53,468 nucleotides of DNA from Paenibacillus helianthi. Its GTDB lineage: Bacteria; Bacillota; Bacilli; Paenibacillales; Paenibacillaceae. The notes beneath the pieces were generated by a model that did not search any database, had not been told where the DNA came from, and saw only the letters and a list, made by a program, of their open reading frames with translations. The stretch lies in assembly GCF_001909055.1 (NCBI RefSeq), contig NZ_LVWI01000058.1, forward strand, positions 1 through 53,468, in the 5' to 3' direction. This document shows positions 7,703-16,498 of the stretch, one piece after another; the stretch's first letter is position 1, and every line of letters begins with the position of its first letter. Made by a program: the position numbers and the translations under genes.

Positions 7703-9013
7703 TTAATAGTAGCTGCTATTCTCAACAAACTCGAATTCAAAATCAGCGATACGGACAATGGTTCCTTCCACAGCCCCACGTTTGCGGAGTTCCGCATCTA
7801 CACCCATGTGGCGCAATGTACGGGCAAGCTTCAGTATAGCATCATGTGTACTGAGCTGCATCCGTTTCAGCATCCGCTCAATCCGAGGGCTGCTGACGAC
7901 AAAGGCATCATTGTCACGCGTAATGGTAAAGGAGTTATCCTCTTCTGCTTCCAGCTTGTAGACCTTGCGTTCTTTGGTCTCTGCCACTTCTTCCACAACC
8001 GGAGCCACAGGAATACTGTCGAGGACATCCGTTGCCCGGTAAAGAAGTTCTTGAACCCCTTGGCGGGTAAGGGAAGAAATCGGCATGATCTCCATATCCG
8101 GCCGGAGCTCAGATACCTTCTCACGGAAAGCAATCAGATTAGCCTCTGATTCAGGCATATCCATCTTATTGGCCGCTACAATCTGTGGACGGTCAATAAG
8201 ACCGGCATTATATTGTCTCAACTCATCATTAATCTTCACCCAATCCTCAAAAGGATCGCGTCCTTCGGAACCGGACATATCCACAACATGAATGATGATC
8301 CGGGTGCGCTCAACATGACGCAGGAATTCATGTCCCAGACCTACACCTTCACTCGCACCTTCAATGAGTCCCGGCAGATCGGCCATTACAAAGCTTCGGC
8401 CATCGCCTACATCCACAACTCCCAGGTTCGGTGTAATGGTTGTGAAGTGGTACGCTCCGATCTTGGGCTGAGCAGCAGAAACGACAGAAAGCAGAGTAGA
8501 TTTACCCACACTCGGGAAACCCACAAGCCCTACATCTGCCATAACCTTCAGTTCCATCACAATGTAGCGTTCCTGGCCTTCTTCACCATTCTCCGCCAGC
8601 TCAGGAGCTGTATTATTAGCTGTGGCAAACCGGGTATTTCCCCGTCCGCCCCGCCCCCCACGGGCAACCACGACCTGCTGTCCATGTCGGGTCATGTCGG
8701 CTATCACTTCCTGGGTGTCATCGTCAATCAGTACAGTTCCTGGCGGAATGCGAACAATCATGTGCTCGGCGTTCGCTCCGTGCTGGCTTTTGTTACGCCC
8801 CTTGACCCCGCGCTCTGCTTTGAAGTGGCGCTGATAACGGAAGTCCATCAGTGTACGCAAACCTTCATCCACCCGGAAAATAACGTCTCCTCCACGGCCG
8901 CCGTCCCCCCCGGCTGGTCCGCCTTCCGGCACATATTTCTCCCGGCGAAAGGCCACAAGACCATCGCCGCCGTCGCCGCCTTTTACATAAATCTTAGCTT
9001 TATCTACGAACAT
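7703..9013 (-). CDS. obg: GTPase Obg/CgtA
   Basis: 436 aa. An essential GTPase that associates with the 50S subunit and, in B. subtilis, is needed for sporulation and the general stress response. Domains: glycine-rich Obg fold (about 1-158), G domain with P-loop GFPSVGKST (about 165-173), DLPGLIEG and NKMD motifs, and a C-terminal OCT domain (about 345-425). It starts 15 nt after the spo0B stop with a good Shine-Dalgarno and is co-transcribed with spo0B, an arrangement conserved in bacilli. Confidence 0.96.
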   Translation of the reverse strand: MFVDKAKIYVKGGDGGDGLVAFRREKYVPEGGPAGGDGGRGGDVIFRVDEGLRTLMDFRYQRHFKAERGVKGRNKSQHGANAEHMIVRIPPGTVLIDDDTQEVIADMTRHGQQVVVARGGRGGRGNTRFATANNTAPELAENGEEGQERYIVMELKVMADVGLVGFPSVGKSTLLSVVSAAQPKIGAYHFTTITPNLGVVDVGDGRSFVMADLPGLIEGASEGVGLGHEFLRHVERTRIIIHVVDMSGSEGRDPFEDWVKINDELRQYNAGLIDRPQIVAANKMDMPESEANLIAFREKVSELRPDMEIMPISSLTRQGVQELLYRATDVLDSIPVAPVVEEVAETKERKVYKLEAEEDNSFTITRDNDAFVVSSPRIERMLKRMQLSTHDAILKLARTLRHMGVDAELRKRGAVEGTIVRIADFEFEFVENSSYY

Positions 9014-9028
9014 TCATATTCACCTTCC

Positions 9029-9769
9029 TTACATTTCCAGCGGCAGCCGCAGCTCTACATAGCTCTTGTCCCGTCCGGGCTGTTCCGCTTTGATAATTTT
9101 TCCTTGAACTATATTATAAATTTGCCCCTGCAGCAGCTCGGGACTGCCATGATCGCCGTCGCCTTCGAAAGAGATAAGAATGTCTCCTCCATCCTGTGTA
9201 AAACCAAGCCGGAGCTTCCTTGTGTCACCATGCAAGGCTAGCCCACTGTACTGATAGGCCCTCACCGTTTGCATAATCACCTGTGTAAGCTCTTCCCCCG
9301 TGTCCGCACTGAGCTTGTCCTCCAGCTGCAGTCCTTCTTCTACCAGCACTTCAAGCTCTAAGCTGCTTCTGAAGGTTCGGAAAGACTGCAGATAGAACAC
9401 GAGCGAAGGAATGCCGAGCTTAGCGATACGGCTGTCCAGTGCGATCCGTTCCTTTATTCTTCCCACACACTCCAGGGATTTATCAGGCTTGCCGAGCTGG
9501 ATATATCCGTAAAGTACCTGCAGATCATTCATCCAGTCATGACGATGATGATTGAGTGTCCGGTTCGCCGCCTGCTGTAGCGTCTTCTCCTGTACACGCA
9601 ATTCCTCTTCAAAATGACGCCGGTAGTATACGGAACTGAAAGCAAGCACTGCGGCTATCCATATGCCGAGCAGCAGACATGTAAAAAGGGAGGTGTGCCA
9701 ATACAAAAGTCCTAAAGGAAGCATTACGGATAACATGACTGCCCAGATCAACCATTTCCAGGATTTCAT
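9029..9769 (-). CDS. spo0B: Spo0B-type sporulation phosphotransferase, membrane-anchored
   Basis: 246 aa from the ATG at 9767-9769, with GGGGAGA just upstream. The motif NHHRHDWMNDLQ (about residues 73-84) matches the four-helix phosphotransfer motif of Spo0B (HSRHDWMN in B. subtilis); the histidine before DW, near residue 77, would be phosphorylated. Spo0B passes phosphate from Spo0F to Spo0A. The first about 50 residues contain two strongly hydrophobic segments, so this protein is probably membrane-anchored, whereas the 192-residue B. subtilis protein is soluble. The C-terminal half resembles a degenerate kinase ATPase fold. Position before obg supports the assignment. A histidine kinase of the sensor DpiB/CitA type is a less likely alternative. 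Confidence 0.82.
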   Translation of the reverse strand: MKSWKWLIWAVMLSVMLPLGLLYWHTSLFTCLLLGIWIAAVLAFSSVYYRRHFEEELRVQEKTLQQAANRTLNHHRHDWMNDLQVLYGYIQLGKPDKSLECVGRIKERIALDSRIAKLGIPSLVFYLQSFRTFRSSLELEVLVEEGLQLEDKLSADTGEELTQVIMQTVRAYQYSGLALHGDTRKLRLGFTQDGGDILISFEGDGDHGSPELLQGQIYNIVQGKIIKAEQPGRDKSYVELRLPLEM

Positions 9770-9845
9770 TCTTTCTCCCCGTCCCTCAGTTCGCAAAATT
9801 CATGCCCATTTAGCCGTTCTCTTCACTTGATATTTACCATTTTTC

Positions 9846-9851
9846 AGTATA
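9846..9851 (-). promoter_or_regulatory. Extended -10 promoter for spo0B-obg
   Basis: Minus-strand TGTTATACT gives an extended -10 (TGnTATACT) with its hexamer at 9846-9851. No good -35 is visible. It lies about 77 bp before the spo0B ATG. Confidence 0.45.
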
Positions 9852-9878
9852 ACACAGGGTTTCTCAGCAATCACCAGC

Positions 9879-9902
9879 AATTCAAATTCAAATTCAAATT
9901 CA
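9879..9902. repeat. Four tandem AATTCA hexamers
   Basis: Four exact AATTCA copies lie between the rpmA terminator and the spo0B promoter. This is a simple sequence repeat, possibly variable in number. Confidence 0.9.
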
Positions 9903-9916
9903 AAAAGATACTCCTG

Positions 9917-9947
9917 AAAAAAAGCCCCCGGCACTCATGCCGGAGGC
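9917..9947 (-). terminator. Rho-independent terminator after rpmA
   Basis: Arms 9924-9933 and 9938-9947, 4-nt loop, followed on the minus strand by seven T residues. It ends the rplU-prp-rpmA transcript. Confidence 0.93.
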
Positions 9948-9974
9948 TTCTACTTGCAATTTGATTCCGAAAGC

Positions 9975-10286
9975 TTACGCTTCCAGTGCCGCTGCTACCG
10001 GAGCGACATCAACCGGGTACACGCTCACTTTTTTGCGATCGCGGCCCCAACGTTCGAACTTCACTACGCCATCAACCAAAGCGAACAGCGTATCATCTTT
10101 ACCGATGCCTACGTTAGTGCCCGGGTGGATTTTGGTTCCGCGTTGACGAACCAGAATGTTCCCGCCGGTAACTGCTTGACCGTCAGCACGTTTTACGCCA
10201 AGACGCTTGGAGTGGGAATCACGTCCGTTCTTTGTAGAACCTACACCCTTTTTCGATGCGAACAATTGAAGATCCAATTTCAACAT
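9975..10286 (-). CDS. rpmA: 50S ribosomal protein L27 with cleavable N-terminus
   Basis: 103 aa from the ATG at 10284-10286 (GGAGG nine bases upstream). It has the L27 signature KRLGVKRADGQ and GNILVRQRGTKIHPG. The N-terminus MLKLDLQLFASKKGVGST has the Firmicute extension that must be cut between F and A by the protease Prp to expose the mature Ala-Ser-Lys-Lys end near the peptidyl transferase centre. The protease gene lies directly upstream. Confidence 0.97.
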   Translation of the reverse strand: MLKLDLQLFASKKGVGSTKNGRDSHSKRLGVKRADGQAVTGGNILVRQRGTKIHPGTNVGIGKDDTLFALVDGVVKFERWGRDRKKVSVYPVDVAPVAAALEA

Positions 10287-10304
10287 GTTGGTCAACCTCC
10301 TTCT

Positions 10305-10640
10305 TTAAATAATGACTTCCTGTATCTTAATATACTTCCCATATGAATCTGCGATATCACCAAGCATGAGTACCATCGACTCCAGTAGTAACTGGACCTT
10401 GGCAGACACTTCAGGATGATCTATGGGAACGATTGTCCCGCTAAGAAATCCATCCTTCATCGAAGTATCCAGAACAACGCCTGTCAGACGTTCAATCGAA
10501 TTCACCGTTCCAACCGTGATGGTGGAAACGCCGGCGCAGACGATATCCCTGCCGTTCTTTGCGTATTCCGCATGCCCTTTTACGGCAAAACCGACAATCG
10601 CACCTTGAGCAGAAGCCCGTGTAATCCGCACGTTAATCAT
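10305..10640 (-). CDS. prp: Ribosomal-processing cysteine protease Prp
   Basis: 111 aa, YsxB/Prp family. It removes the N-terminal extension of L27 before ribosome assembly. The catalytic pair fits His23 (KGHAEYAKNG) and Cys35 (DIVCAGVS). It is located between rplU and rpmA in one transcript, as in other Firmicutes, with 12 nt to rplU and 18 nt to rpmA. Confidence 0.95.
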   Translation of the reverse strand: MINVRITRASAQGAIVGFAVKGHAEYAKNGRDIVCAGVSTITVGTVNSIERLTGVVLDTSMKDGFLSGTIVPIDHPEVSAKVQLLLESMVLMLGDIADSYGKYIKIQEVII

Positions 10641-10652
10641 TAACGCACCTTC

Positions 10653-10964
10653 TTACGCTTGAATCTTCTCGATAGTTACTTTAGTGTACGGTTGACGATG
10701 ACCTTGTTTCTTGTGGTAGTTCTTCTTCGGTTTGTATTTGTAGACTACAACCTTCTGACCCTTACCATGTTTCTCGACTTTAGCTGTTACAGACGCGCCG
10801 CTTACCAGCGGAGTTCCTGCAGTCAGACCACCATCGTTAGAAACAGCCAATACACGGTCAAACGTTACGCTTGCGCCGTCTTCAGCTTCCAGCTTCTCAA
10901 TGAACAACACGTCGCCCTCTTGGACTTTGTATTGTTTACCGCCAGTTTCGATAATTGCATACAT
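10653..10964 (-). CDS. rplU: 50S ribosomal protein L21
   Basis: 103 aa. Begins MYAIIETGGKQYKVQEGD and ends in the basic KNYHKKQGHRQPYTKVTI segment diagnostic of L21, a 23S-binding protein of the large subunit. AGGAGGTG stands just before the ATG. It is the first gene of the rplU-prp-rpmA operon, behind the L21 leader. Confidence 0.97.
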   Translation of the reverse strand: MYAIIETGGKQYKVQEGDVLFIEKLEAEDGASVTFDRVLAVSNDGGLTAGTPLVSGASVTAKVEKHGKGQKVVVYKYKPKKNYHKKQGHRQPYTKVTIEKIQA

Positions 10965-11088
10965 TGTACTTGCACCTCCTCATGTCTCAGACTCGCCTAG
11001 TCTAGGTGGCAGTTCCCAGGGGGAACGCGCTTATGTACCCGATCGGAGCGGTTGCAGCATGTGTAGGATTAGAACAACCAAACACATA
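10965..11088 (-). promoter_or_regulatory. L21 leader (ribosomal protein autoregulatory RNA)
   Basis: The 5' UTR between promoter and rplU contains a compact structured segment: GCGTTCCCCCTGGGAACTGC (nested GTTCCC/GGGAAC hairpin), then CCTAGACTAGGCGAGTCTGA and AGGAGGTG next to the ATG. Position and pairing fit the L21_leader family of Firmicutes, which lets ribosomal protein repress its own operon. I recognise the pattern but could not align it. Confidence 0.6.
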
Positions 11089-11095
11089 CTTGAAG

Positions 11096-11124
11096 ATAAT
11101 AGCATACATAATCCATACAGTCAA
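11096..11124 (-). promoter_or_regulatory. Strong promoter of rplU-prp-rpmA
   Basis: Minus-strand TTGACT (11119-11124), exactly 17 nt, TATTAT (11096-11101). One mismatch in each hexamer and ideal spacing. Confidence 0.8.
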
Positions 11125-11166
11125 TGATTCAAAAATTATAAATTGCATGCACCGGGAGTCCATGGC

Positions 11167-12408
11167 TCATTCCAGCCACGAACCAATTTTGCCTGTACCT
11201 CCGCAGCATTGGCAGATCACCGGGGCAAAACCCGCAGAATCATGTCTCGCCTTCTTGCGGGTCATCTCGAGCAATCCCAAGTGCGTCCAGCCCAGAATAT
11301 GCGTCTGTGTGCGGTCGCGGCTGATGACCCCCTCGAGCCGTTCCGTAACCATCCGCCGGTGCTCCTCGTGCTGCATATCAATAAAGTCGATGATGATAAT
11401 GCCTCCCGTATCGCGTAAGCGAATCAATCGTCCGATCTCTTCCGCCGCCAGGAGATTCGTACGTGTTACAGTCTCCTCGAGCGTAGATCCGCCGATGTAT
11501 TGCGCGGTATTGACATCAATTACAGTTAACGCCTCTGTCTCATCCCAGATCAGCGTTGCTCCACCCTCCAGCGTAATCTTCCTTTCGAAACTTTTGTGGA
11601 GCTGTTCCTGCACCCCGTAAGCCGTAAAGATGGACTCCTGTCCATGATAAAACCCCACAGGCTTGTATTTTCCAGGTGCCATGTCATTCAGAAAGGCTTG
11701 CGCCTCCCGGACGGCCTTGGCCGAATCAATCATCAGTTCATCACGCTGTGGGTTAAAGGCATCCCTGATGAAGCGCTGCACAATACTGAGATCAGAGTGA
11801 AGAAGTGCCGGCGCCACGGCTTCCTGTGACCGGCGGATGATCATTTCCCACTGTGCCCGCAAAAATGAGAGGTCGCCTTCAACGGCCTCCACCGGCTCAT
11901 CCTCCGAAACAGTCCGCATGATAATACCCTCTTCACGCCTGCGGAGCCGTTCACCCATTCCTTTTAGTCTGGTGCGTTCCGATTCACGGCTGATTTTTTT
12001 GGATACACCGACATATTCTGCATAAGGCATGTACACCATCCAGCGTCCCGGAAGTGTATAGTGGGTTGTGACACGCGCACCTTTGCCGCCCCGCGGCTCT
12101 TTTCTCACCTGGACCACAATTTCCTGGCCGGGCTCCAGCAGCGTTTCAATGGAGGGCTTCACCTCAGGCTGCCTCTCCAGATGGGGATGCAGCACGTCAT
12201 CCACATATAAAAAGGCATTCTTCTTCTGTCCGATATCAACAAAAGCAGCCTGCATTCCTGGCAATACATTCATAACCCGGCCCTTGTAGTAGCTCCCGAC
12301 CAGTCCTTGCTGCTGATCTCGTTCAGCCGCATATTCCACCAGGCTCCCATTGTCCAGAAGAGCCATCCGGGTAACATGCTGCGTGCAGTGAACGATCATT
12401 TGTTTCAT
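11167..12408 (-). CDS. rng: Ribonuclease G/E family endoribonuclease
   Basis: 413 aa from the ATG at 12406-12408 (GAGGTG five bases upstream). It has an N-terminal S1-like RNA-binding domain (LVGSYYKGRVMNVLPGMQAA), the catalytic DNase I-like core with DVNTAQYIGG and IIDFIDM (the Mg-binding aspartates), and a C-terminal CQCCGGTG zinc-link motif used for dimerisation in RNase E. It processes rRNA and mRNA. B. subtilis has no such gene at this place, but Paenibacillus and other Firmicutes do. There is a 66-nt gap to spoIVFB upstream. Confidence 0.92.
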   Translation of the reverse strand: MKQMIVHCTQHVTRMALLDNGSLVEYAAERDQQQGLVGSYYKGRVMNVLPGMQAAFVDIGQKKNAFLYVDDVLHPHLERQPEVKPSIETLLEPGQEIVVQVRKEPRGGKGARVTTHYTLPGRWMVYMPYAEYVGVSKKISRESERTRLKGMGERLRRREEGIIMRTVSEDEPVEAVEGDLSFLRAQWEMIIRRSQEAVAPALLHSDLSIVQRFIRDAFNPQRDELMIDSAKAVREAQAFLNDMAPGKYKPVGFYHGQESIFTAYGVQEQLHKSFERKITLEGGATLIWDETEALTVIDVNTAQYIGGSTLEETVTRTNLLAAEEIGRLIRLRDTGGIIIIDFIDMQHEEHRRMVTERLEGVISRDRTQTHILGWTHLGLLEMTRKKARHDSAGFAPVICQCCGGTGKIGSWLE

Positions 12409-12474
12409 GGCTTCACCTCTGGTTTGAATCAATCTTCCACTGTCCATTACTAGCTGGACGTTTCATGTCCACAT

Positions 12475-13341
12475 TTACATTCCAAAATAAGAAGAGATCA
12501 ATTTCTGCTCCGGCACAACGGCCACTATGGTCTTTTCTTCATTCATTACATAGATAAAATGATAATGGTTACGTTTAAATAGACGCAATATATCATCCAA
12601 AGGTTTCGCGGAAAAGGCAACTATCGGACGCACCGCGCTTCCCGACTGCCGGTAACGTTCATAAACCGCCTCCCTGTTCATCAAAAAAGAGACAAACCGA
12701 TACGGTAAATTGCGCTGATCCGTAATGTTCGAATAAAGAAGAAACGCACCGATCATCAGGAGATTCAGACGGAGCCCTCCGCCCGTACCCAGCGGCAGGA
12801 TGGAGTACAACACCACCAGCAGACTCGCCGCGATGCTCACTCTGCCACACCATAGTAATGTGACATAATAGGGAAGCAGCAGACTAAGCGTCGCCTGAAA
12901 TATTTTCCCGCCATCCAGAGGGAGTACCGGCAGCAGATTAAACAGACCGATAATGGCATTGGCTTGTATGAAATAAGCCAGGAAGCCGCTGCTTCCATAT
13001 CCAGCCTGCTGGAGACCATAGGCCATCAATATCAGCAACAGATTCTGCAAAGGTCCAGCAACCGCAATGCCTATCTCCCGGGTCGCGTTAAGCCGTCCAT
13101 GATCCTCCATTACCGCTACCCCACCAAAAGGAAGCAGCTGTATGGATTTCACGTGTACCCCGCAGAGCAGCGCAGCACACACATGTCCCAACTCGTGGAT
13201 GAATACAATGGTGAACAACGTCAACAGCTCCAGGAACTGTCCTGTGATCACGGAGAGCAGCATAATCAGAACGAATAGGGGATGCAGCGACAATTCAATA
13301 CCTCTGATCCTAATCAAACGATACCACTTCAGCGGGATCAA
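12475..13341 (-). CDS. spoIVFB: SpoIVFB intramembrane metalloprotease
   Basis: About 288 aa, site-2 protease family. In the mother cell it cuts pro-sigma-K within the forespore outer membrane. The zinc motif HELGH is at about 49-53, the third ligand aspartate is in LPLDGG (about 143), and several hydrophobic segments surround them. The C-terminal about 90 residues resemble a CBS-type domain, as in B. subtilis. The start is uncertain: the reading frame opens with TTG codons only (13341 or 13317), and both overlap the 3' end of spoIVFA, so translation is probably coupled. Confidence 0.9.
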   Translation of the reverse strand: MIPLKWYRLIRIRGIELSLHPLFVLIMLLSVITGQFLELLTLFTIVFIHELGHVCAALLCGVHVKSIQLLPFGGVAVMEDHGRLNATREIGIAVAGPLQNLLLILMAYGLQQAGYGSSGFLAYFIQANAIIGLFNLLPVLPLDGGKIFQATLSLLLPYYVTLLWCGRVSIAASLLVVLYSILPLGTGGGLRLNLLMIGAFLLYSNITDQRNLPYRFVSFLMNREAVYERYRQSGSAVRPIVAFSAKPLDDILRLFKRNHYHFIYVMNEEKTIVAVVPEQKLISSYFGM

Positions 13342-14173
13342 TATAAGTCTTGTCTTTCATAATTGCAAAAAAAAGCAGGGGTACAGAAGCATTCTCCTGT
13401 TCCTCAAGCCAGCCAATGGTATCTCCGCTCTGAACCCAATCATCCGCAGCCAGCTTCGTTCCGCTTAGATGCCCATATTCAGCCGTTACATCTCCGGTAT
13501 GCCGTACCGTAATCCGTATTCCGCCCTCTGCTTCTTTGGCAACGGACAAAACGCGTCCTGTATCTACACTTTTCACCGTGAGTGAACTGTTAGAATTTAC
13601 TGCTGGCATAATCTCCACACCCTTTAATGTTGCTGCAAAGGGACGGACAATGCTTCCCTCAAGAGGAGCATTCAGGTCATGAGCAGCAGTCACTTTCTCG
13701 GCTGGAGGATTCTTATCACCAAAAATCGGAATAAACGCCGGCGCTCCGCTGAAATGCTCTTCATACCAAACCTCAGCGGCGGCAAAGTCCATATCCCGGG
13801 TGAGGGCATCGGCAATAAACACCTGCACTTTCAGCGCCCAGGGCTGTTGAACGTTGAAGATCCCCCATACAGCACCAAACACAACGAGGCTCGCAATAGT
13901 CTTCCGCATAAAGCCCGAAGCAAACCCAGGCTTGTCTCCTCCGCCTTCATCCACCCAGTTATTACGCCGCTGCTTCCACATGGCCTCAGGATCGGGCTCA
14001 GGAATCTTGGAAAAATCATGGGAGGCTCCTTCTCCCCATTCCTTGAAGGTTGTTGTCTGGTCAGGCAGTGCGAACAGCGGTGGTACCGCTGCCTTCTGCG
14101 AAGCATCATCCTGCTCCAGCAGGTTACGGATACGCTGTTTGCGGCGGCCTTTAATATCTGATTTCTGTTCCAT
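13310..14173 (-). CDS. spoIVFA: SpoIVFA, regulator of SpoIVFB (degenerate M23 domain)
   Basis: 287 aa from the ATG at 14171-14173 (GGAGG seven bases upstream). A charged cytoplasmic N-terminus of about 95 residues is followed by one membrane segment (TIASLVVFGAVWGIF) and an extracytoplasmic C-terminal domain of the LytM/M23 peptidase type (VRPFAATLKGVEI, AEYGHLSGTKL). The metal-binding residues of active M23 enzymes are not all present, as expected for SpoIVFA, which holds SpoIVFB inactive together with BofA until cleaved by SpoIVB. It overlaps spoIVFB by about 30 nt. Confidence 0.88.
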   Translation of the reverse strand: MEQKSDIKGRRKQRIRNLLEQDDASQKAAVPPLFALPDQTTTFKEWGEGASHDFSKIPEPDPEAMWKQRRNNWVDEGGGDKPGFASGFMRKTIASLVVFGAVWGIFNVQQPWALKVQVFIADALTRDMDFAAAEVWYEEHFSGAPAFIPIFGDKNPPAEKVTAAHDLNAPLEGSIVRPFAATLKGVEIMPAVNSNSSLTVKSVDTGRVLSVAKEAEGGIRITVRHTGDVTAEYGHLSGTKLAADDWVQSGDTIGWLEEQENASVPLLFFAIMKDKTYIDPAEVVSFD

Positions 14174-14350
14174 ATCGATCCCTCCGGCGGGCTTGTTTAC
14201 TTTCATTTTATGAACGTCGCAGGCTGCTTTAGAACAAGCCCCGGCCGGACGGGTACAGAAATGGGATGAATGGTATTTAGCTGGAGACTTATTGTCGGCA
14301 TTCCTGAAAATTGTTAGCGTACATCCTATAAAATCCCTTAAGGTTCGAAG

Positions 14351-14386
14351 CAAAAATCCCGCCGCAGACTAATCTGCAGACGGGAT
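14351..14386 (-). terminator. Terminator after minD
   Basis: GATCCCG...CGGGATTTTTGC type stem on the minus strand (14356-14368 with 14373-14386, one bulge) followed by five T residues. It closes the maf-to-minD operon; the spoIVFA promoter must lie in the about 180 bp beyond it, and I see no clear sigma-E element there. Confidence 0.8.
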
Positions 14387-14426
14387 CTTTGCTGACTCTT
14401 GGTACTACTTAGACTATGATTCCGCT

Positions 14427-15221
14427 TCAGCCCATACCGAAGAACTTCTTCAGCTTCTTGAAGGTACCTGGCTTCCGGTCAAGCTGCATCAGTGGTACCG
14501 CATCACCCAGGATACGCCGGGCAATATTGCGGTAAGCGATTGCCGCTGCCGAATCAGGGTTCATTACAGTTGGCTCTCCGCTGTTCGCCGCCTTGATAAC
14601 CAGTTCATCATCAGGAACAATACCGATCAAATCAATATTCAGTACCTGCAGAATATCCTCAATATCAAGCATATCCCCTGATTTCACAAGTCCCGGCCGA
14701 ATCCGGTTAACTACCAGCTTCGGCGACTCTACATGGGATTGCTCCAAAAGGCCGATAATCCGGTCCGCATCCCGTACCGCGGCATGCTCCGGAGTAGTCA
14801 CGACAATGGCCTTGTCTGCCCCAGCAATAGCATTACGGAACCCATGCTCGATTCCAGCGGGACAATCAATCAGGATGTATTCGTATTCCTTCTTGAGTTC
14901 AAGAATAATATCCTTTACCTGCTCTGGTGTAACAGAGGTCTTGTCTTTGGTCTGCGCTGCAGGCAGCATGTACAGTTCATCAAAACGCTTGTCCTTCACC
15001 AGTGCCTGGTTCAGGCGGCAGCGTCCTTCCGCTACATCCACAAGATCATATATGATGCGGTTCTCCAGCCCCATAACTACATCCAGATTCCGAAGTCCAA
15101 TGTCGGTATCAACCAGACATACTTTTTTGCCCTGCAATGCAAGCGCGGTGCCAATATTGGCCGTTGTGGTTGTTTTGCCAACTCCGCCTTTGCCCGAGGT
15201 TACGACAATCGCTTCTCCCAT
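14427..15221 (-). CDS. minD: Septum site-determining ATPase MinD
   Basis: 264 aa, ParA/MinD ATPase. Deviant Walker A GKGGVGKT is at about 10-17 and a switch region at DTDIGLRNLD. The C-terminal basic amphipathic helix (GTFKKLKKFFGMG) is the membrane-targeting sequence. With MinC it blocks FtsZ assembly near poles. Starts 5 nt after the minC stop. Confidence 0.96.
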   Translation of the reverse strand: MGEAIVVTSGKGGVGKTTTTANIGTALALQGKKVCLVDTDIGLRNLDVVMGLENRIIYDLVDVAEGRCRLNQALVKDKRFDELYMLPAAQTKDKTSVTPEQVKDIILELKKEYEYILIDCPAGIEHGFRNAIAGADKAIVVTTPEHAAVRDADRIIGLLEQSHVESPKLVVNRIRPGLVKSGDMLDIEDILQVLNIDLIGIVPDDELVIKAANSGEPTVMNPDSAAAIAYRNIARRILGDAVPLMQLDRKPGTFKKLKKFFGMG

Positions 15222-15226
15222 GGAGG

Positions 15227-15886
15227 CTACACCCCTTTAAACACATTTAAACCCTGACGTAATTTGACTATATTATGAATTTTGTCGATCTGCATAGCAC
15301 CGCTCGATAAATAGGCAAATTCCATGCTGCTCTCACGGGTACCCCATTCATCTGGCGGGCGGCTAATGACATCGGCAATCCGCAGTTGTGTAGGTGACAG
15401 CAAAGATGCAGCAATAATTGCCTCCTGGTTGCCATCTACTCCGGCATGAGCCATTCCGCGGAGCGCTCCGAGAATATAAATATCACCCGTACAGGTAATC
15501 GACCCTCCGGGATTCACATCACCCAAAAACAGAAGATTTCCTTCATGATGCAGCACTTGGCCCGAGCGAAGCATTCCACTGATCAGAAACAGGGCATCAC
15601 TGTCCTTCTCACCGGGTTCCTCCAACGCTTCAACAGAACGGATCAGCAGATTGCCCTGGCTCTTCAGAATGTTGAGAATGGCTTCTTTATCTTCTTCAGT
15701 CACGGGACGGCTACCCAGCTTAATGTCCACATGCACAATAGGTCCGGTCAATATATTCTGATGGCTGTGCTCCAGTTTATAGCGAAGTTCACTTAAGAGA
15801 TCTTCAAAGGGACACTTGTCGTCTAGCAGGAATACCAGGCCATCCTTGATGCCCTTGATCCTTACATGCTTGGATTGTACTGTCAT
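15227..15886 (-). CDS. minC: Septum site-determining protein MinC
   Basis: 219 aa. The N-terminal FtsZ-inhibiting domain (about 1-100) is variable. The C-terminal beta-helical domain has the family repeats GNLLFLGDVNPGGSI, GDIYILGALRGMAHAG and AIIAASLLSPTQLRIAD, which bind MinD. A GGGGGA ribosome site precedes the ATG. Directly upstream of minD. Confidence 0.95.
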   Translation of the reverse strand: MTVQSKHVRIKGIKDGLVFLLDDKCPFEDLLSELRYKLEHSHQNILTGPIVHVDIKLGSRPVTEEDKEAILNILKSQGNLLIRSVEALEEPGEKDSDALFLISGMLRSGQVLHHEGNLLFLGDVNPGGSITCTGDIYILGALRGMAHAGVDGNQEAIIAASLLSPTQLRIADVISRPPDEWGTRESSMEFAYLSSGAMQIDKIHNIVKLRQGLNVFKGV

Positions 15887-15967
15887 ATGCCTGTCCCCCC
15901 ATTCTCATTCATTCGTGCCGGGCCAGGCAAATTCCTTCTTTCCCATGTAAGAAAATGCAGTCCGGCT

Positions 15968-16498
15968 TCACGCTGCCTCTTCCTTGCGGGTCTCTTTCTT
16001 CAGCAGTTCAATCTGCCTCCGGAGAGGAACATAAAGGAGCAGGGCAATAGCAAAATGAAATAACATGGTAGGCAGCATGTGATGCAGCAATGCCCAGTTA
16101 TAAGGAACCTGGCCTAAATTAAATACACTGTAAATGGCAAAAAGCACACTATCCTCAAGAAGGCTGCCCAGCAGCACCACCGTCATCATCAGCGGCAGCG
16201 GGGCGCGCGGAATCTGAAATATCAGGCCAATCAGATAAGCGGACAACCCCATTGCGAACGAATGGGCACCAAGAATCCTGCCGTAAAAGACCACATCGTG
16301 CAGCATACCGAAAGACAAACCAAGAATAAGTGCCGTATGTCGGTGATGGTATACTGTCACAAACAGTATAACGATAAAAACGAGATTAGGAATAATCCGC
16401 ATCTCCCAGGCATTCGGAAGCAACCAGGGCATTATCGTGCCTTCAACAATAAATAATAGAAATAATAACAGAATTAATACGGATCTGCGCATCTTCAC
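15968..16498 (-). CDS. mreD: Rod shape-determining protein MreD
   Basis: 176 aa with five or six predicted membrane segments; MreD-like pattern of a hydrophobic protein with FGMLHDVVFYGRILGAHSF in the middle. It is part of the elongasome with MreB and MreC. Overlaps the mreC stop by one base, indicating coupled translation. Confidence 0.88.
   Translation of the reverse strand: MKMRRSVLILLLFLLFIVEGTIMPWLLPNAWEMRIIPNLVFIVILFVTVYHHRHTALILGLSFGMLHDVVFYGRILGAHSFAMGLSAYLIGLIFQIPRAPLPLMMTVVLLGSLLEDSVLFAIYSVFNLGQVPYNWALLHHMLPTMLFHFAIALLLYVPLRRQIELLKKETRKEEAA

Noticed and set aside
8213..9241. Long plus-strand open frame (342 codons) opposite obg
   Set aside because: It is antisense to a gene with clear family motifs, has no ribosome binding site and its peptide resembles no family.
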